From positions 151,638,501 through 151,702,500 of the forward strand of contig NC_092338.1 of NCBI RefSeq assembly GCF_046630445.1: a DNA stretch of 64,000 nucleotides, written 5' to 3'. The stretch comes from Rutidosis leptorrhynchoides (lineage: Eukaryota > Streptophyta > Magnoliopsida > Asterales > Asteraceae). How positions within the stretch are numbered: the first letter of the stretch is position 1; each line of letters opens with the position of its first letter. A program made the translations under genes and the position numbers. Below, piece by piece: positions 9,964 through 20,696 of this stretch. A model generated the notes under the pieces. It ran no database searches, was not told the origin of the DNA, and was given only the letters and a program-made list of their open reading frames with translations.

Positions 9964-10136
9964 AGAAGTTGGCGTTTTGATCGTGACCTATTGTTATTGC
10001 TTTCTTGCACTTGATTACTAGTAAGTAGATTGTTTTTCTGATTGGCCTTTGTATACTTGAAGAACATGGAGGCTTGATTGTGAGCTTTTGTTATTGCTTT
10101 CTTGCACTTGATTACCAGTAAGTAGATTGTTTTTCT
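9943..10136 (+). repeat. 97-bp tandem duplication over the EID1 stop codon and 3' UTR
   Basis: Copy 1 (9943-10039) and copy 2 (10040-10136) both start GATTGGCCTTTGTATACTTG and end GTAAGTAGATTGTTTTTCT. By eye they differ at about nine of 97 positions. Copy 1 contains the real end of the gene (DWPLYT and stop), so copy 2 repeats those codons and the stop as untranslated sequence. About 90% identity means the duplication is not recent. Confidence 0.9.
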
Positions 10137-10606
10137 GTGTTGTAAGGAATGTTTATGTTTATTTCACTTGCTTTATGTATCCGAATGTAATGCAACATAT
10201 GATTAATTTATAACTCATCAAGATTAGTATGTTTTCTACCAGAAGAGTTAATAAGAGGTTTCTTAAGGAAAACATTTTTTGATATTTGGGTTAATTTTAA
10301 TGATACAAAGGTTATCATTTGTTGGTTCACAGTTTTCAGATGGTGAAGATGAGTTATAGTGAAATCACTAGGCTTGTTTATATGGCTTATAGTTCTCACT
10401 AGTGGTAGAATTGATGATGAATGGTCACTTGGTCTTGTTTTACCTATAAGACATCTTCATCTTGTGGGTTCTATTTATTTGGTGTTGAAGGAACAAGACC
10501 TTAACAAAGTAATGAAACCTTTAGCTTATAAAGGAAATATAATTTTCACCTCTATCAACCTAGTATTTAAGGTAAAAGAGGTGACAGTTATAGATAAACG
10601 CAAAAG
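10137..10606. other. Downstream of EID1: likely end of 3' UTR, then no gene
   Basis: TGTAATGCAACATATGATT near 10,185 could serve as a polyadenylation region. No further coding signal was found; short open frames here lack any recognisable feature. Confidence 0.5.
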
Positions 10607-11129
10607 TGATGCAATCCCAACTACATGAGGGTACTTAAGCTTAAGGGGTTCTCCTAACCATTATACATGTCTTTTGGGCTAGGCTCTTACTTTGGGTTTA
10701 GGTTCCTATCATTTGGTGCTTTCATTGAGAGGTCGCGTTTTCGGAGGGGGCGACCTAGGAGAGGGCTACCGGGAATATCTAGAGTGGGCACCACGCGTAG
10801 CGGAAGAGGCGACCTAGAAAAGGGCTACCTAGCGGAAAAAGTCTAGAGTGAAAGCCATCTAGAGTGGGCTAACGAGCACCCAACGGGCCAACGTGCGCTG
10901 TGGGAGGGGCGACCTAGCAAAAATAAAAGAAAAACCGAGTGAGCGCTACCTAGAGTGGGCCAACGAGCACCCAACGGGCCAACGAGGACGTCGACACTTG
11001 ATGGGGTGTGCAATGATACAATCCCACATTGGTCATGTAGGAAACTACATGAGGGTACTTAAGCTTAAGGGGTTCTCCTAACCATTAGACATGTATTTTG
11101 GGCTAGGCTCTTCCTTTGGGTTTAGGATA
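10607..11129 (+). mobile_element. TRIM-like miniature LTR element
   Basis: Two direct repeats of about 105-115 bp lie about 300 bp apart: 10,607-10,711 (ends CCTATCA) and about 11,014-11,129. They share GGTACTTAAGCTTAAGGGG, CTCCTAACCATTA and TTTTGGGCTAGGCTCTT. TTTGGTGCTTTCATTGAGAG directly after the first repeat resembles a primer-binding and leader start, and a purine-rich GATGGGG precedes the second. The interior is a short tandem of GGGCGACCTAG and AGAGTGGGC(C)AACGAGCACC words with no coding capacity. The size and layout fit a terminal-repeat retrotransposon in miniature. Confidence 0.5.
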
Positions 11130-11513
11130 CAAGCCGGGATGTACACGACTACAGGGTTTGTCATACACAACATAAAATAGTGACTAGTGAGATCATTATA
11201 AGCAAATTGATTACCATTAAACGTAGTCATGAAAAACATGTATCAAAAGGTCTCACGATATCGTGGTTAACCTTGAGGAAGGGTTCAAGTCTTTTTTTTT
11301 TTTTTTTTTTTTTACGAGGAACCCCCTTAGCGACGAGCCATAATGGCTCCCCTCTAGTTGGTAAACCCCGGGTTAACGGCAAGCCAGACCTCCACCGCTA
11401 CCATGCAAAGCATCCTCTAGTCAATCAGTCACTAAATGGAGCTCGCCCCAAGGTATTCTGTTGTGTATGACAAACCCTGTACTCGTGTACATCCCGGCTT
11501 GTATCCTAAACCC
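11118..11513. mobile_element. Foldback/TIR element, 55-bp inverted repeats
   Basis: Left arm 11,118-11,172 (GGGTTTAGGATACAAGCCGG...) and right arm 11,459-11,513 are reverse complements with one mismatch by eye. The 286-bp centre has a B-box-like GGGTTCAAGTC followed by a long T run (about 11,290-11,313), then a GC-richer stretch starting ACGAGGAACCCCCTTAGCGA. It looks like a non-autonomous inverted-repeat unit that contains, or is built from, a SINE-like piece. The left arm overlaps the end of the second TRIM repeat, and no clear target duplication was found. Confidence 0.6.
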
Positions 11514-13440
11514 AGGCTACACTTGGTTTGGCAACAAGAAATATCATAATTTACTTTTCCTTTAATTTACTTTTAATTGATTTTAATTTATATAAAGAAA
11601 GATTTTTGAATCAGATTTAATTGATCTGTAATAATGTATGTGCGAAACTCATTTTCAATCTTAATCTCATCACATGGGATTCTTTGGTATGTCCCAGTGC
11701 TGTTGTTATCAAGCTTAACTGACAAACCAAACCCAAGTTTAATTATAAACCTAACCATCAAAAGGATAATGTTAATTTGCACCACTACTGTCATTGTCCA
11801 TAAGGACCATAACTTGATACTGATAAACCCATCTTAAGCTACTTGACCGAACGTCTAAACTATTGTCGGGAAAAAGCCAGAATAGTTTATTAATACAAAC
11901 CATTTCTCAACAAAAAATGAGTTTAAAGCCACCACAACGATGCATTAGCGAAAACGACATCCACATTTAATTATACTTGTGTGTTGATGCTAAACTATCG
12001 TACCTAAAACATCCATCGGTTAAACGAAAACGACATCCACATTTAATTATATGCTTCTATCAGTTTATCAAGATGTTGATGCTAAGGAACCATTCCAAGA
12101 TGGTAACATTTTGAATCTAATAAATCTACGACAATGCGTTAAATTGAACATCTGTATAATGCACAATTGTGATTAATCTAACAAATTCATTGGTGGAAAT
12201 ATAAATGTCCTTTCAAGATAGTAATATCCTTATAAGATGTCTCATGTTCAAACTCTACTAGCTGCAAATTTCTTGAAATGACCAAGAAAGTGGTCAATAA
12301 CGATCATGTGATAATTGATTAGACTGCGTACATTTGAATAATAATTACTTGTTGATTCTAAATAGCACTAAGAAAATATTATCGGTCTACTCGTTTATTA
12401 GTGGTAGACAATGATTTGTCGTAAAAAAAAAAAAAAAATTCTAAAGCATACCTACTTTCGTGTCGGACATTCAAGTTAGTATCTATGACTGTCGTATTAT
12501 TTCTTTAGGTGTAAATAAGTAGTGTAATTGACCAACTTCAGTTTTTCTCCTTGAGTTTCATTCGCGATGACTCTGAACTGCTGACAAAGCAAAAGTAGTT
12601 ACTCTAGGACTAATCGGCTTGCAAAGTGAATCGAATACTCACGTTATACCCAAAGAAAATTGATAACCAAATTTTTTTTATCACAAAATGTATCTTTTTC
12701 ACCTTTCAAATCATAACGACATAAAACATGTTTTTTGTATGGTTGCAACACTACATTTTTTCTCATCTAATTCTCACCATCAGCGGCAGAACTTGAATTC
12801 GGATACAGGTGAGGCGGGTGTAAAATTTTTTTTAAATCTTTCATATTTAGCAGGGACGAACACTAAAAAAACCCTTATTTTTTAGTAAATTTTTTTTTTT
12901 AGTGTAAAAATTTTTGTTCCGTAAAATCCAGGGTGGACGGATACCCACATTGAGTTACTATATGTTCCGCCTGTGCTCACCATATAGAGAAGGGGTTTTC
13001 TTATCATTTAAACATCACGACACAAAAAAGAAATCTCTCTTTAACATTCAAAAATACCTAAATTTCCTAATTGATAAAAACAACAATGTGATAAACCGTG
13101 CGTCGCTGTGCGTAAGAAGGTTTTCGTTGTACATAACTATATGTTTCTAATTAAAATATTTTACCGTTAATGGATTTAACGTAACAAAAAAAAAACAATA
13201 ATTCATTGCACAAACCACATATTTTAATCTTCAACAATTAAACTAATTAAAAGTCACATAATTTGAATATTTTTGTTAATAAATAGTAAAATGCCGACAA
13301 AGAGATACAAAAAAATAGTAAACAAAGAACAAAAAAAATACGGAGTAGTATACTTCCTCCTAACGTGTGTGCAAGTGACATATGATCGTGACATATGATC
13401 GCGAAGGTGATTAAGTCTCCTGTGAGTGATGTCAATACTA
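11514..13440. other. No gene recognised
   Basis: AT-rich sequence. At about 12,781-12,990 there is a degenerate repeat-like stretch (GCGGCAGAACTTGAATTCGG ... CAGGGTGGACGGATA) that looks like an old dispersed element. Near 13,338 ACGGAGTAGTATACTTCCTCC resembles Stowaway ends. Nothing can be delimited. Confidence 0.5.
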
Positions 13441-14343
13441 CCATTAAAAGATTATATTATAATCTATCTATATCTATATCTCTACCTTTTACAAAGCGTA
13501 AAGCTTAAATCTGACATGTCAGTCCGAAAATCACCCACAACCTCTAAACACACGTGTTAATTCGAGATTAAAATTTAATTAATCCCCAAAATTCTGACAA
13601 AATGACAAGTGTCACTTTGCTATTGGCCTCACACCATAATCAACTTCTATCTATCCGTAATTCTTCTTAAACTGCCTTCTTCACCCACCGCCCCCTCTCT
13701 CTCTTCTAATATCTCACACACTCAACATTTTCTCCGGCGAATATGGCCGAAACCTGAAGTAATCGACCTCGCCACTACATCTAATTTATTCGTTACAATT
13801 TTACGCATCTATTGGTATAAATTTTATATACTATCTCAGGTTTGCAGCGATTTAGAGTTTACTACGGGTTTCTTATTGAAGATGGATTGAAGATTTTTTC
13901 AGAATAATCATAAGGTGTTATGGAATGAGTATGAATGATTACTTCGATGTCATTGATTATTTGAATTTCGTTTATTTTCCAACAATCATATAATTCATCG
14001 TCATTGATTATCCACCCATTTTTTTACAGCCACATCCCTTTCTCTTCTTACTTCACACCTTAATCTTCACATATTATTTAAGTTGTTAATTAACAAATCA
14101 ATCAAATTACATCTCTTTTTGTATCCATGTTACTGTTTTTCATTCAAACTGTTGTAATACAGTTATTGTGTTTAATATTGCGCTGAATTCACTAAAAATT
14201 TTCTATGGGTGGATAATCATGAAATAGGAAATAGGGAATTTATATGTAGTCAAGGTGTTTGGTGAAATGTCCCAATGAAATATTTTTGCAAATATGGCAT
14301 ATGTAGCTCGGTCTTATGCTGGAACTGTTAATTTGGTATTGTA
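13441..14343. other. No delimited feature; possible decayed gene leader
   Basis: Contains CT-rich leader-like sequence (13,640-13,740) and an AAAGCGTAAAGCTTAAATCT stretch near 13,490 that resembles some Helitron starts. No CTRR-type end with a hairpin was found. It lies just upstream of the importin-like fragment and may be its old 5' flank. Confidence 0.35.
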
Positions 14344-14546
14344 GTTGGGAGTACAGCTGCACAAAAGAGAAAGCAAAATGCAGTTTCAGTGGGTAAAGAA
14401 AGACGACAAGCATTGTTTCGAACCAAACGCTTATGTAGAGTGAGTTACCACTGATATGGATGTTCTTGATGATTGATAATGACATGATGATTAAAGAAGA
14501 TCAAACATCTAAAGAAGTTGAAGAACTGAAGACTGCAATTGCGTTC
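14344..14546 (+). pseudogene. Importin alpha-9-like N-terminal exon fragment
   Basis: 14,344-14,439 reads VGSTAAQKRKQNAVSVGKER followed by RQALFRTKRLCR. This closely resembles the start of the importin-beta-binding region of plant importin alpha isoform 9 (pattern AAQRRRxQAVTVGKERRELL, then RAKRLCRV). About 30 bp later a different frame gives DNDMMIKEDQTSKEVEELKT, then AIAF (14,475-14,546), matching the following conserved part of that family. It is followed directly by GTAAGT, a good 5' splice site, so this is an unprocessed genomic copy of exon 1. The two parts are out of frame and an in-frame stop lies between them. No armadillo-repeat exons follow. It is probably a dead gene fragment. Confidence 0.6.
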
Positions 14547-14860
14547 GTAAGTCAGTTCGTTATTATTTGTGAAGTAATTCTATTGAGTGCGTCTATGATG
14601 TATACACCAAAGTTCTATTTAGTGTACAATATCAAAATCATGTGTGTTTTTTTAGGATTGCTTATTTTTGAGAAATAAGCACTTTGAAGTAGGTTACTAC
14701 CTGGTTGATTAATGCAGATAAGGACTATGGAATATGCAAACCCAAACACCTCCTAAATTGATACTTATGTTCATGATCGATGTACTCATAAGTAGATTAA
14801 TGATTAAGTAGCTGCCTAATATTTTAGCTTACTACTGCCAATCTATATATGTAACTGTTC
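14547..14860. other. Spacer, possibly the former intron of the importin-like fragment
   Basis: No coding signal. It ends at the target duplication TGTTC (14,856-14,860) of the solo LTR. Confidence 0.4.
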
Positions 14861-15059
14861 TGTGACAACCCGGAAATTTTTGACTAAATTTAAACTTTAT
14901 CTTTAAATGATTTAACGTTTCCGACACGATAAGCAAAGTCTATGAAGTTGAATCTCAAAATTTTAGAACTGTTTCATATATACAATTACCTTTGACTACT
15001 CTCGACGATTCATGAACAATTATATGTATGTATATATATATATATACAAGTAAAAACGA

Positions 15060-15213
15060 CTTTCCTACAGTAAAACACTATTTGCTACAGTAAAAATGAC
15101 TTTGCTATAGTAAAACACTATTTGCTACAGTGAAACCGTATTTTGCTACAGTGCTACAGTGAACACACTATTTGCCACAGTAAAACACTATTTGCTACAG
15201 TAAATACTATTTG
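15060..15213. repeat. Minisatellite of CTACAGTAAAACACTATTTG units
   Basis: About seven imperfect units of 19-22 bp, each with (G)CTACAGT and ACTATTTG or a close variant. Confidence 0.85.
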
Positions 15214-15249
15214 ATGTCGACGAACTAGCAAACAAAAACGGATAAGGCG

Positions 15250-15326
15250 GCCATGCGATCGCATGGCAAAAACACTGAAAACTCAAGCGATCGCATGAGG
15301 TACTGTAGCAGGCCACATACTATAAA
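15250..15326 (+). promoter_or_regulatory. CG palindrome pair and TATA box of the solo LTR
   Basis: GCCATGCGATCGCATGGC (15,250-15,267) is a perfect 18-bp palindrome. A second partial copy, AGCGATCGCATGAG, follows at about 15,284-15,298. ACTATAAAAGC near 15,318-15,328 is a strong TATA box. The arrangement matches the Z LTR, where different CG palindromes precede a TATA-like box. Confidence 0.55.
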
Positions 15327-15368
15327 AGCTCGATCTGGTCTCCAGTTTCTTTCCCAATTTATTCCTCC

Positions 15369-15417
<49 letters not shown>

Positions 15418-15465
15418 GATTAATATTATTATTATTAATCTTATTATAATATTATTATTAGTAGT
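15369..15465. repeat. (ATT)n microsatellite
   Basis: Trinucleotide repeat inside the solo LTR. Confidence 0.95.
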
Positions 15466-16272
15466 ATATATATACATAAAATACTACGACGAGGTTATGA
15501 GCGTGTCACCTTCAAAATGGGTTTTTGAGCGGGATAGAGCTAAGAAAATTATGGGTTATTGCCAAGGAGGTTATGAGTAATGTTCAAGGGTATATTTGTG
15601 AATCAAATCTAGTGTTTATCATCTCTGTGGCATCTACGTACTTTCCTACAATATTGAATCTCAATATTGATACGTAAGCACTCATATTTTATCTTTTATA
15701 CATTAATTGTGTATCCATGTCTAGTGCACGAGTATATATATTTATATATGCATATATGCTAAATTTCGTCATTAAACAGTTTATAATGAATCACGAATTA
15801 AATACATATATTACTGGTAAAAGGTATATGATATACATGTTTTTGGAAAGCTGGCGAAAAATCAATAACTTTTCATTTGGATATCGAATAAATTCGATGA
15901 ACGGATTAAAAGATATGATCAACTGAATTATGATTGACGTTAATTGAAATTGCTTTTGAATCTGCAATTAAGATTTAAACAACTTGTTTATGAGATTGAT
16001 AAATTGGATTTTTGAATATTACCAACTGAGTAAATGAATCCTTATATAAGGTACGTCTCGTTTTGTAAACAACTGTCAAAATTGACTTTTTGAAACGACT
16101 TTGGATAACTTTTGTATGTCGATCTCGAGCATTAGGATTGTGATACACTATGACCTGACCTAGCTTGATAGACATTTATTGACCAACATATGTTCTCTAG
16201 GTTGAGATCTACGATTATTTGATATACCGAGTTTCGGTCACATTACGATGAACAACTTTATGTGCTACTAAG

Positions 16273-16771
16273 GTGAGTTTCATTTGCTCCCTTTTTAATT
16301 GCTTTTGCAATCTATATTTTTGGGCTGAGAATACATGCACTTTATTTTAAACACAATGGACACAAGTACATACTAAATTCTATACTGAGTTTGAACCGAA
16401 AATCCCTTAGCTTTGGTAACTAGTAACTGCCGGTTATAAGAACTGGTGGGCGCGAGTAGTAGTATATGGATCCATAGGGCTTGATATCCCCGTCCGAGCT
16501 AGAGCACTATCCTTTTAACGGACGTATGCTATTTAAGAAGCGTACACGTTGGTTTGCGTGTATTATTAAGATGATTATACAAAGGGTACAAATTATATAT
16601 ACGTTAAGTTTAGTTACCAGGGTGCTCAATTTCGTAGAATATTTTGATAAACGTTTCTGGATGAAACAACTGAAATCTTGTGATCCATCTTTATATACAG
16701 ATTATGCAAAACATACAAACTATGAACTCACCAACCTTTGTGTTGACACTTGTTAGCATGTTTATTCTCAG
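16273..16771 (+). other. Splice-site-bounded block in the solo LTR (candidate leader intron)
   Basis: AAG|GTGAGT at 16,270-16,278 and TTTATTCTCAG|GT ending at 16,771 resemble donor and acceptor sites. The hairpin CAAC-CTTTGT-GTTG (16,732-16,745) lies shortly before the acceptor, and TTCCGCTGT follows it. Use as an intron is inferred. Confidence 0.35.
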
Positions 16772-17215
16772 GTTCCCTAGAAGTCTTCCGCTGTTTGCTT
16801 ATATGATAGACAAGCTATGTGCATGGAGTCTTATATGACATATTTTTCAGGAAAACGTTGCATTCACCAATTCATCATCATGTACCTTATTTTGACTGCA
16901 TTGTCAACGGAAGTACTATTGTAAACTATTCTATACGGTGATTGTCTATATGTAGAAATCATCAGATGTCGAAAACCTTTGATTTAAATATTCATTTATG
17001 GTGTGCCTTTTCAAAAGAATGCAATGTTTACAAAACGTATCATATAGAGGTCAAATACCTCGCAATGAAATCAATGAATGACGTGTTCATCCATATGAAT
17101 TTGGAGCGATCGTCACATGTTCATTCCAATATTTTCGCATATTTGCATCAAAGTTCTTTAATACTTACAAAGTTGAGATTATATATTGTTGTAACCAACT
17201 TTGTTACTACATAAG

Positions 17216-17341
17216 CAGTCAGCTTCTTGGTTACGAGACATACATGAACGAAGATATGAACCCCATTTATTTGTTCAGGGCAACGTATTTGAACAAGTTA
17301 GATATTATTTGCATCTTCGTGGGGTAACTCGGATGCTTATG
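17216..17341 (+). pseudogene. Exon-like open stretch, unidentified host protein (part 1)
   Basis: The frame reads QSASWLRDIHERRYEPHLFV, QGNVFEQVRYYLHLRGVTRM, LM, then a stop. The composition looks like real folded protein rather than random AT-rich sequence. A donor-like GGG|GTAACT lies at about 17,322. It lies about 100 bp beyond the solo LTR. I do not recognise the family. Confidence 0.3.
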
Positions 17342-17511
17342 TGATAGGACAAAGTTCTAAACCTTTTTCTGTTTGCATTGCAACTGATAGGTATGAACCC
17401 ATGAAGGTGTAAATTCTATTTATCCTGCTACTTACAGTTAGAGCCTTATAATAATTCCCTTTTTTTCTTTTCTTTTTAGTTTGTTTGACTTAATTTCACA
17501 TTTTTACTCAG

Positions 17512-17581
17512 ATCAAACGCAGATATGAATGTTCTACAAACTTGGATTCAAGGAGTGTCAATGCAGTTCACCCTTTTCAAG
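17512..17581 (+). pseudogene. Exon-like segment, unidentified host protein (part 2)
   Basis: A T-rich tract ending TTTTTACTCAG precedes the segment and CAAG|GTACTT follows it, so both splice sites look good. In the second frame it reads SNADMNVLQTWIQGVSMQFT, LFK and ends in phase 0, which matches the start phase of the segment at 18,094. Confidence 0.35.
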
Positions 17582-18093
17582 GTACTTGATTATATTTTAC
17601 ATTTTCCTTTACATTTTTTATACATAAATCTTTTTGTAATTTCTAAAGATTGAAAGGTTAAATTGTAATAAATAAAATTGTTTGTGGTTGATCTATTTTG
17701 ACCCAATCCATTTTGACATGCGTGATATAATGTTAGGAGTTTTCAAGGGAATGATTTAGTAAAATAAACTCATATTGTTATATTAAGTACTGTCTTGAGT
17801 CATCAAAGAAGGGAAATGGGAAATTTGAAAGAAGAACAAAAAAAACGAAAGTTACTGATCATGTTTTAGTGCTTTTATGGGTCATGATGCAATTGTTGTA
17901 TTTTTTCTTTATCGCATCTCCAGGTTACTATGGTTTGGGAGTTTGTGGTCTATGTGAAGCGTTCTTATTAAGTCAAATTGTTAAGCAAAGTTCAATTATT
18001 AATATGCTTATGAAATTGTGTTGTCTCGGTCTCCATACATGTTAAACTTCTAATACATTTTTAAACCTCAAATTTTTATATGCTCTAATATAG

Positions 18094-18248
18094 CTTAAGA
18101 CGCATCATTTCAAGTACGGTATTCACATGCTGCAGAAAAATGCTACTCCAAGGTCTGACTTGCAATCAGAGATTAAGTCTTCAATCTCTCGAGGATTCAT
18201 TCTACTGATTTGTGTTTTGATCCATTACTTTCGGATTGCTTCAATAAG
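18094..18248 (+). pseudogene. Exon-like segment, unidentified host protein (part 3)
   Basis: Bounded by TATAG before and ATAAG|GTTTTA after. In phase with part 2 it reads LKTHHFKYGIHMLQKNATPR, SDLQSEIKSSISRGFILLIC, VLIHYFRIASI. Agreement of phase across the 0.5-kb gap supports a shared origin in one intron-containing gene. Product unknown. It ends about 200 bp before element E. Confidence 0.35.
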
Positions 18249-20104
18249 GTTTTATTTTTCTATCTCACTTCATTCAATGAGTATTAACATATTCCAAATC
18301 TTTTTATATATTGTATATCATTATATGTGCCATTGTACTGTATTTTGTTTATATGCTATTGTATATATTGTGTATAAGTAGTTAAGTACCTAGAAGTTGT
18401 CTAACAACAAGAATTAGATGAAGAACATGTTTGCCTAATAAATAGTGTGACGCCCCGTACAAAATCATCGTGTACGATTCGTCAACAACATGATCTTTAC
18501 ACGGTTGAATACTACATGTTGTTTGAAAACCAGTTTGCATTCATAAAAACATAGTGTTTACAAATGATAACGTGACACAGAGGTCATTACAAAGCCATTA
18601 TCCAAATAACATAAGTTGCGAATGCAAAATAAAAGTTTCATGATTGAGACATCTCTAACTTATGCAGCGGATATCTAACACAGCAGGTCCTTAACAGCAA
18701 GACTAAACAGCATGACAGCAAGTCTAACAGCGGAAGCAACAAACCTCTAAGCACCTGAGAAAACATGCTTAAAAACGTCAACAATAATGTTGGTGAGCTA
18801 TAGTTTAAATTGTAATAGTAATATGAGATTGACCACGAGATTTCAATGTTTCAAAACAGTATGAAAAGCATATGTATAACCGTGGGCACATGGTAACTAG
18901 ACTTAACGTAAATATAAATATCACCCCCTAAAAGTACACCTGGCGGGTGCGTATGTCCTCGAAGTATTAAACACCCGTTAAATGCTAGCGCGACTAGCCC
19001 GAGTGGGGATGTCAAACCCTATGGATCCATATCTAATATTCTTCACCGGTTCAAAAACCAATGATTAAACGTTACCGTGCTAAGGGGAATCTTTATGCCG
19101 TTGTATAACCCACACATATGTAAAGCTTAAGTACTCGTGTCAAGTAAGTAAAACATAAAAAGCGCATGTATTCTCTGTCCCAAAAATAGTATATGTAAAA
19201 AGGGAAGCTATAACTCAAAGTGATAAAAGCGGTAAAGTCGGTAATGAAAGTATGCAAGTAGTAAGTTGGTCCGAAAGGTCGTCAACCTAAATCAAAGGTT
19301 ACTAGGTCAGTAGGTTATCTTTATAAGTTCTAATAGTGCATAAAATAAGTTTAAGTGTCATCATCATCATCATTCATCATCATAAAAGCTAAGTAAGTTT
19401 GACAAGAATAGAGATTGAAACAATAGGCTGACTTCGGTCAGCTGTTACGACCTCTACGTAAATCAAAAAGACGTGTAATCAGTGGCTATGGCTCCATATG
19501 TGAGTCCCCTAGTTGCTGACCAATTTCCAGAACCTAACTCGTCTTCGTTTGACCGTGGCGATGGTTTAAGTGCGAGTAGGTCAGAAATTTCAGCACAACG
19601 TTAATAGGGTGTAACGACTTTCGGAAGGCCATAAATCCTAAACCGTAACTCGGATTAAGACGAGGTATAAACGGTAAATTATCTACTCGAACCGAACTAA
19701 CTGAAAATCAACTTTCCAGTAGCTCAGGTTACTGATCAGATCCCCAAAAACAGTGAACAATTGCTGCGGTGGGGTTCTTGGTGCTTGATGCTCATCACGG
19801 TTCTCATCCTTGATGCTTGTAGCTTCAAGTGTACAACTCGTTGATGGTTTAGCATCACTTTTGACCAAGATTCTACCATCAATACACAATATATTAATAC
19901 CAAGTAATAACACAACTCATTTAAGAGTCTTAGATGGATGATGAACCAAGGTTACATCATATCCTTAGTCTTAACACAAATACAAGTCCTATTTACAAAC
20001 AAAGTTACAAACTTTACATCAATCAAACAAGTATGAACATGATCTAAGTCAAATGAAGTGATGGAACCCTAAGCTAGAGAGCTTGGATCCCTTTCACACT
20101 AGTT

Positions 20105-20535
20105 ATAAGGTCACAAAGCTAGAAAGCTTGAACCTTTAGTGTTCTTGAAGATCTTGAAGCATAAAGCTTAGATCTTTAAGTTACATGAAGACCATAAACA
20201 CAAGTTTTGATCTTTATAACAAATTAATGAGATCATAAGTTAGAAAAATTAGATCCAACAAAAGATATGAAGATCCAAGCTAGAAAGCTTGCATCTTGAT
20301 TGTTCTTGAAGATCTTGAAGCATAAAGCTTGGATCTTTAAGTTACATGAAGATTACAAACACAAGTTTGAATCTTTATAATAAAATAGCAAGATTAAAGT
20401 AAGAAAATATAGATCTACAAAGTGGGTGAAGATTCAAAGCTAAAAAGCTTGAATCTTCCATGTTCTTGAAAGATTCAAATCCATGTTTGAATTTACAAGA
20501 TGTAATCAAGATCAAAAGCTAAAAAACTTGATCTT
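20105..20535 (-). repeat. Tandem, hairpin-forming leader repeats in the E LTR
   Basis: Two and a half imperfect units of about 170 bp share AGCTAGAAAGCTTG, GTTCTTGAAGATCTTGAAGC and GTTACATGAAGA. Within them lie hairpins with similar AAGCTA(A)AAA centres and different paired arms: GAAGATTCAA/TTGAATCTTC (20,427-20,459), AAGATCAA/TTGATCTT (20,508-20,535), ATTCAAA/TTTGAAT (20,473-20,492), and AAGAT-C-CAAGCT against AGCTTG-C-ATCTT (about 20,270-20,296). Confidence 0.75.
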
Positions 20536-20686
20536 CTAAAGAATGATGATGATGGTTAGAAAATGATGAAGAAAAGATCAAAAACTTACAAGTTTTAGAG
20601 TGAGAAAGACTAGAGAGAAGATAGGAGAATAAATGTGTGTGAAATACAAATGAGAGCAAGTGTAAAATGAGATGCATAGGGCTAGT

Positions 20687-20696
20687 ATTTATAGGG
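20687..20696 (-). promoter_or_regulatory. TATA box of the E LTR
   Basis: CTATAAATAC on the minus strand, the only strong TATA box in this LTR. Transcription would start about 30 bp further on, so the hairpin region 20,535-20,105 falls in the transcribed leader. Confidence 0.55.

Larger units (their letters stand above)
14861..17117 (+). repeat. Solo LTR, 2257 bp, with target duplication TGTTC
   Basis: It starts TGTGACAACCCGG and ends GAGCGATCGTCACA, with matching inverted tips. The 5-bp direct repeat TGTTC lies at 14,856-14,860 and 17,118-17,122. No internal sequence is present, so this is a solo LTR left by LTR-LTR recombination. It contains a minisatellite (15,060-15,213), CG palindromes before a TATA box (15,250-15,326), an ATT microsatellite and the splice-like block 16,273-16,771. 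Confidence 0.9.

Noticed and set aside
11180-11470. 96-codon frame across the foldback unit
   Set aside because: Runs through a T-run (poly-Phe) and repeat sequence; no coding evidence.
13445-14860. Helitron carrying the importin-like fragment
   Set aside because: A start resembling some Helitrons is present near 13,490, but I could not find a CTRR end with a preceding hairpin.
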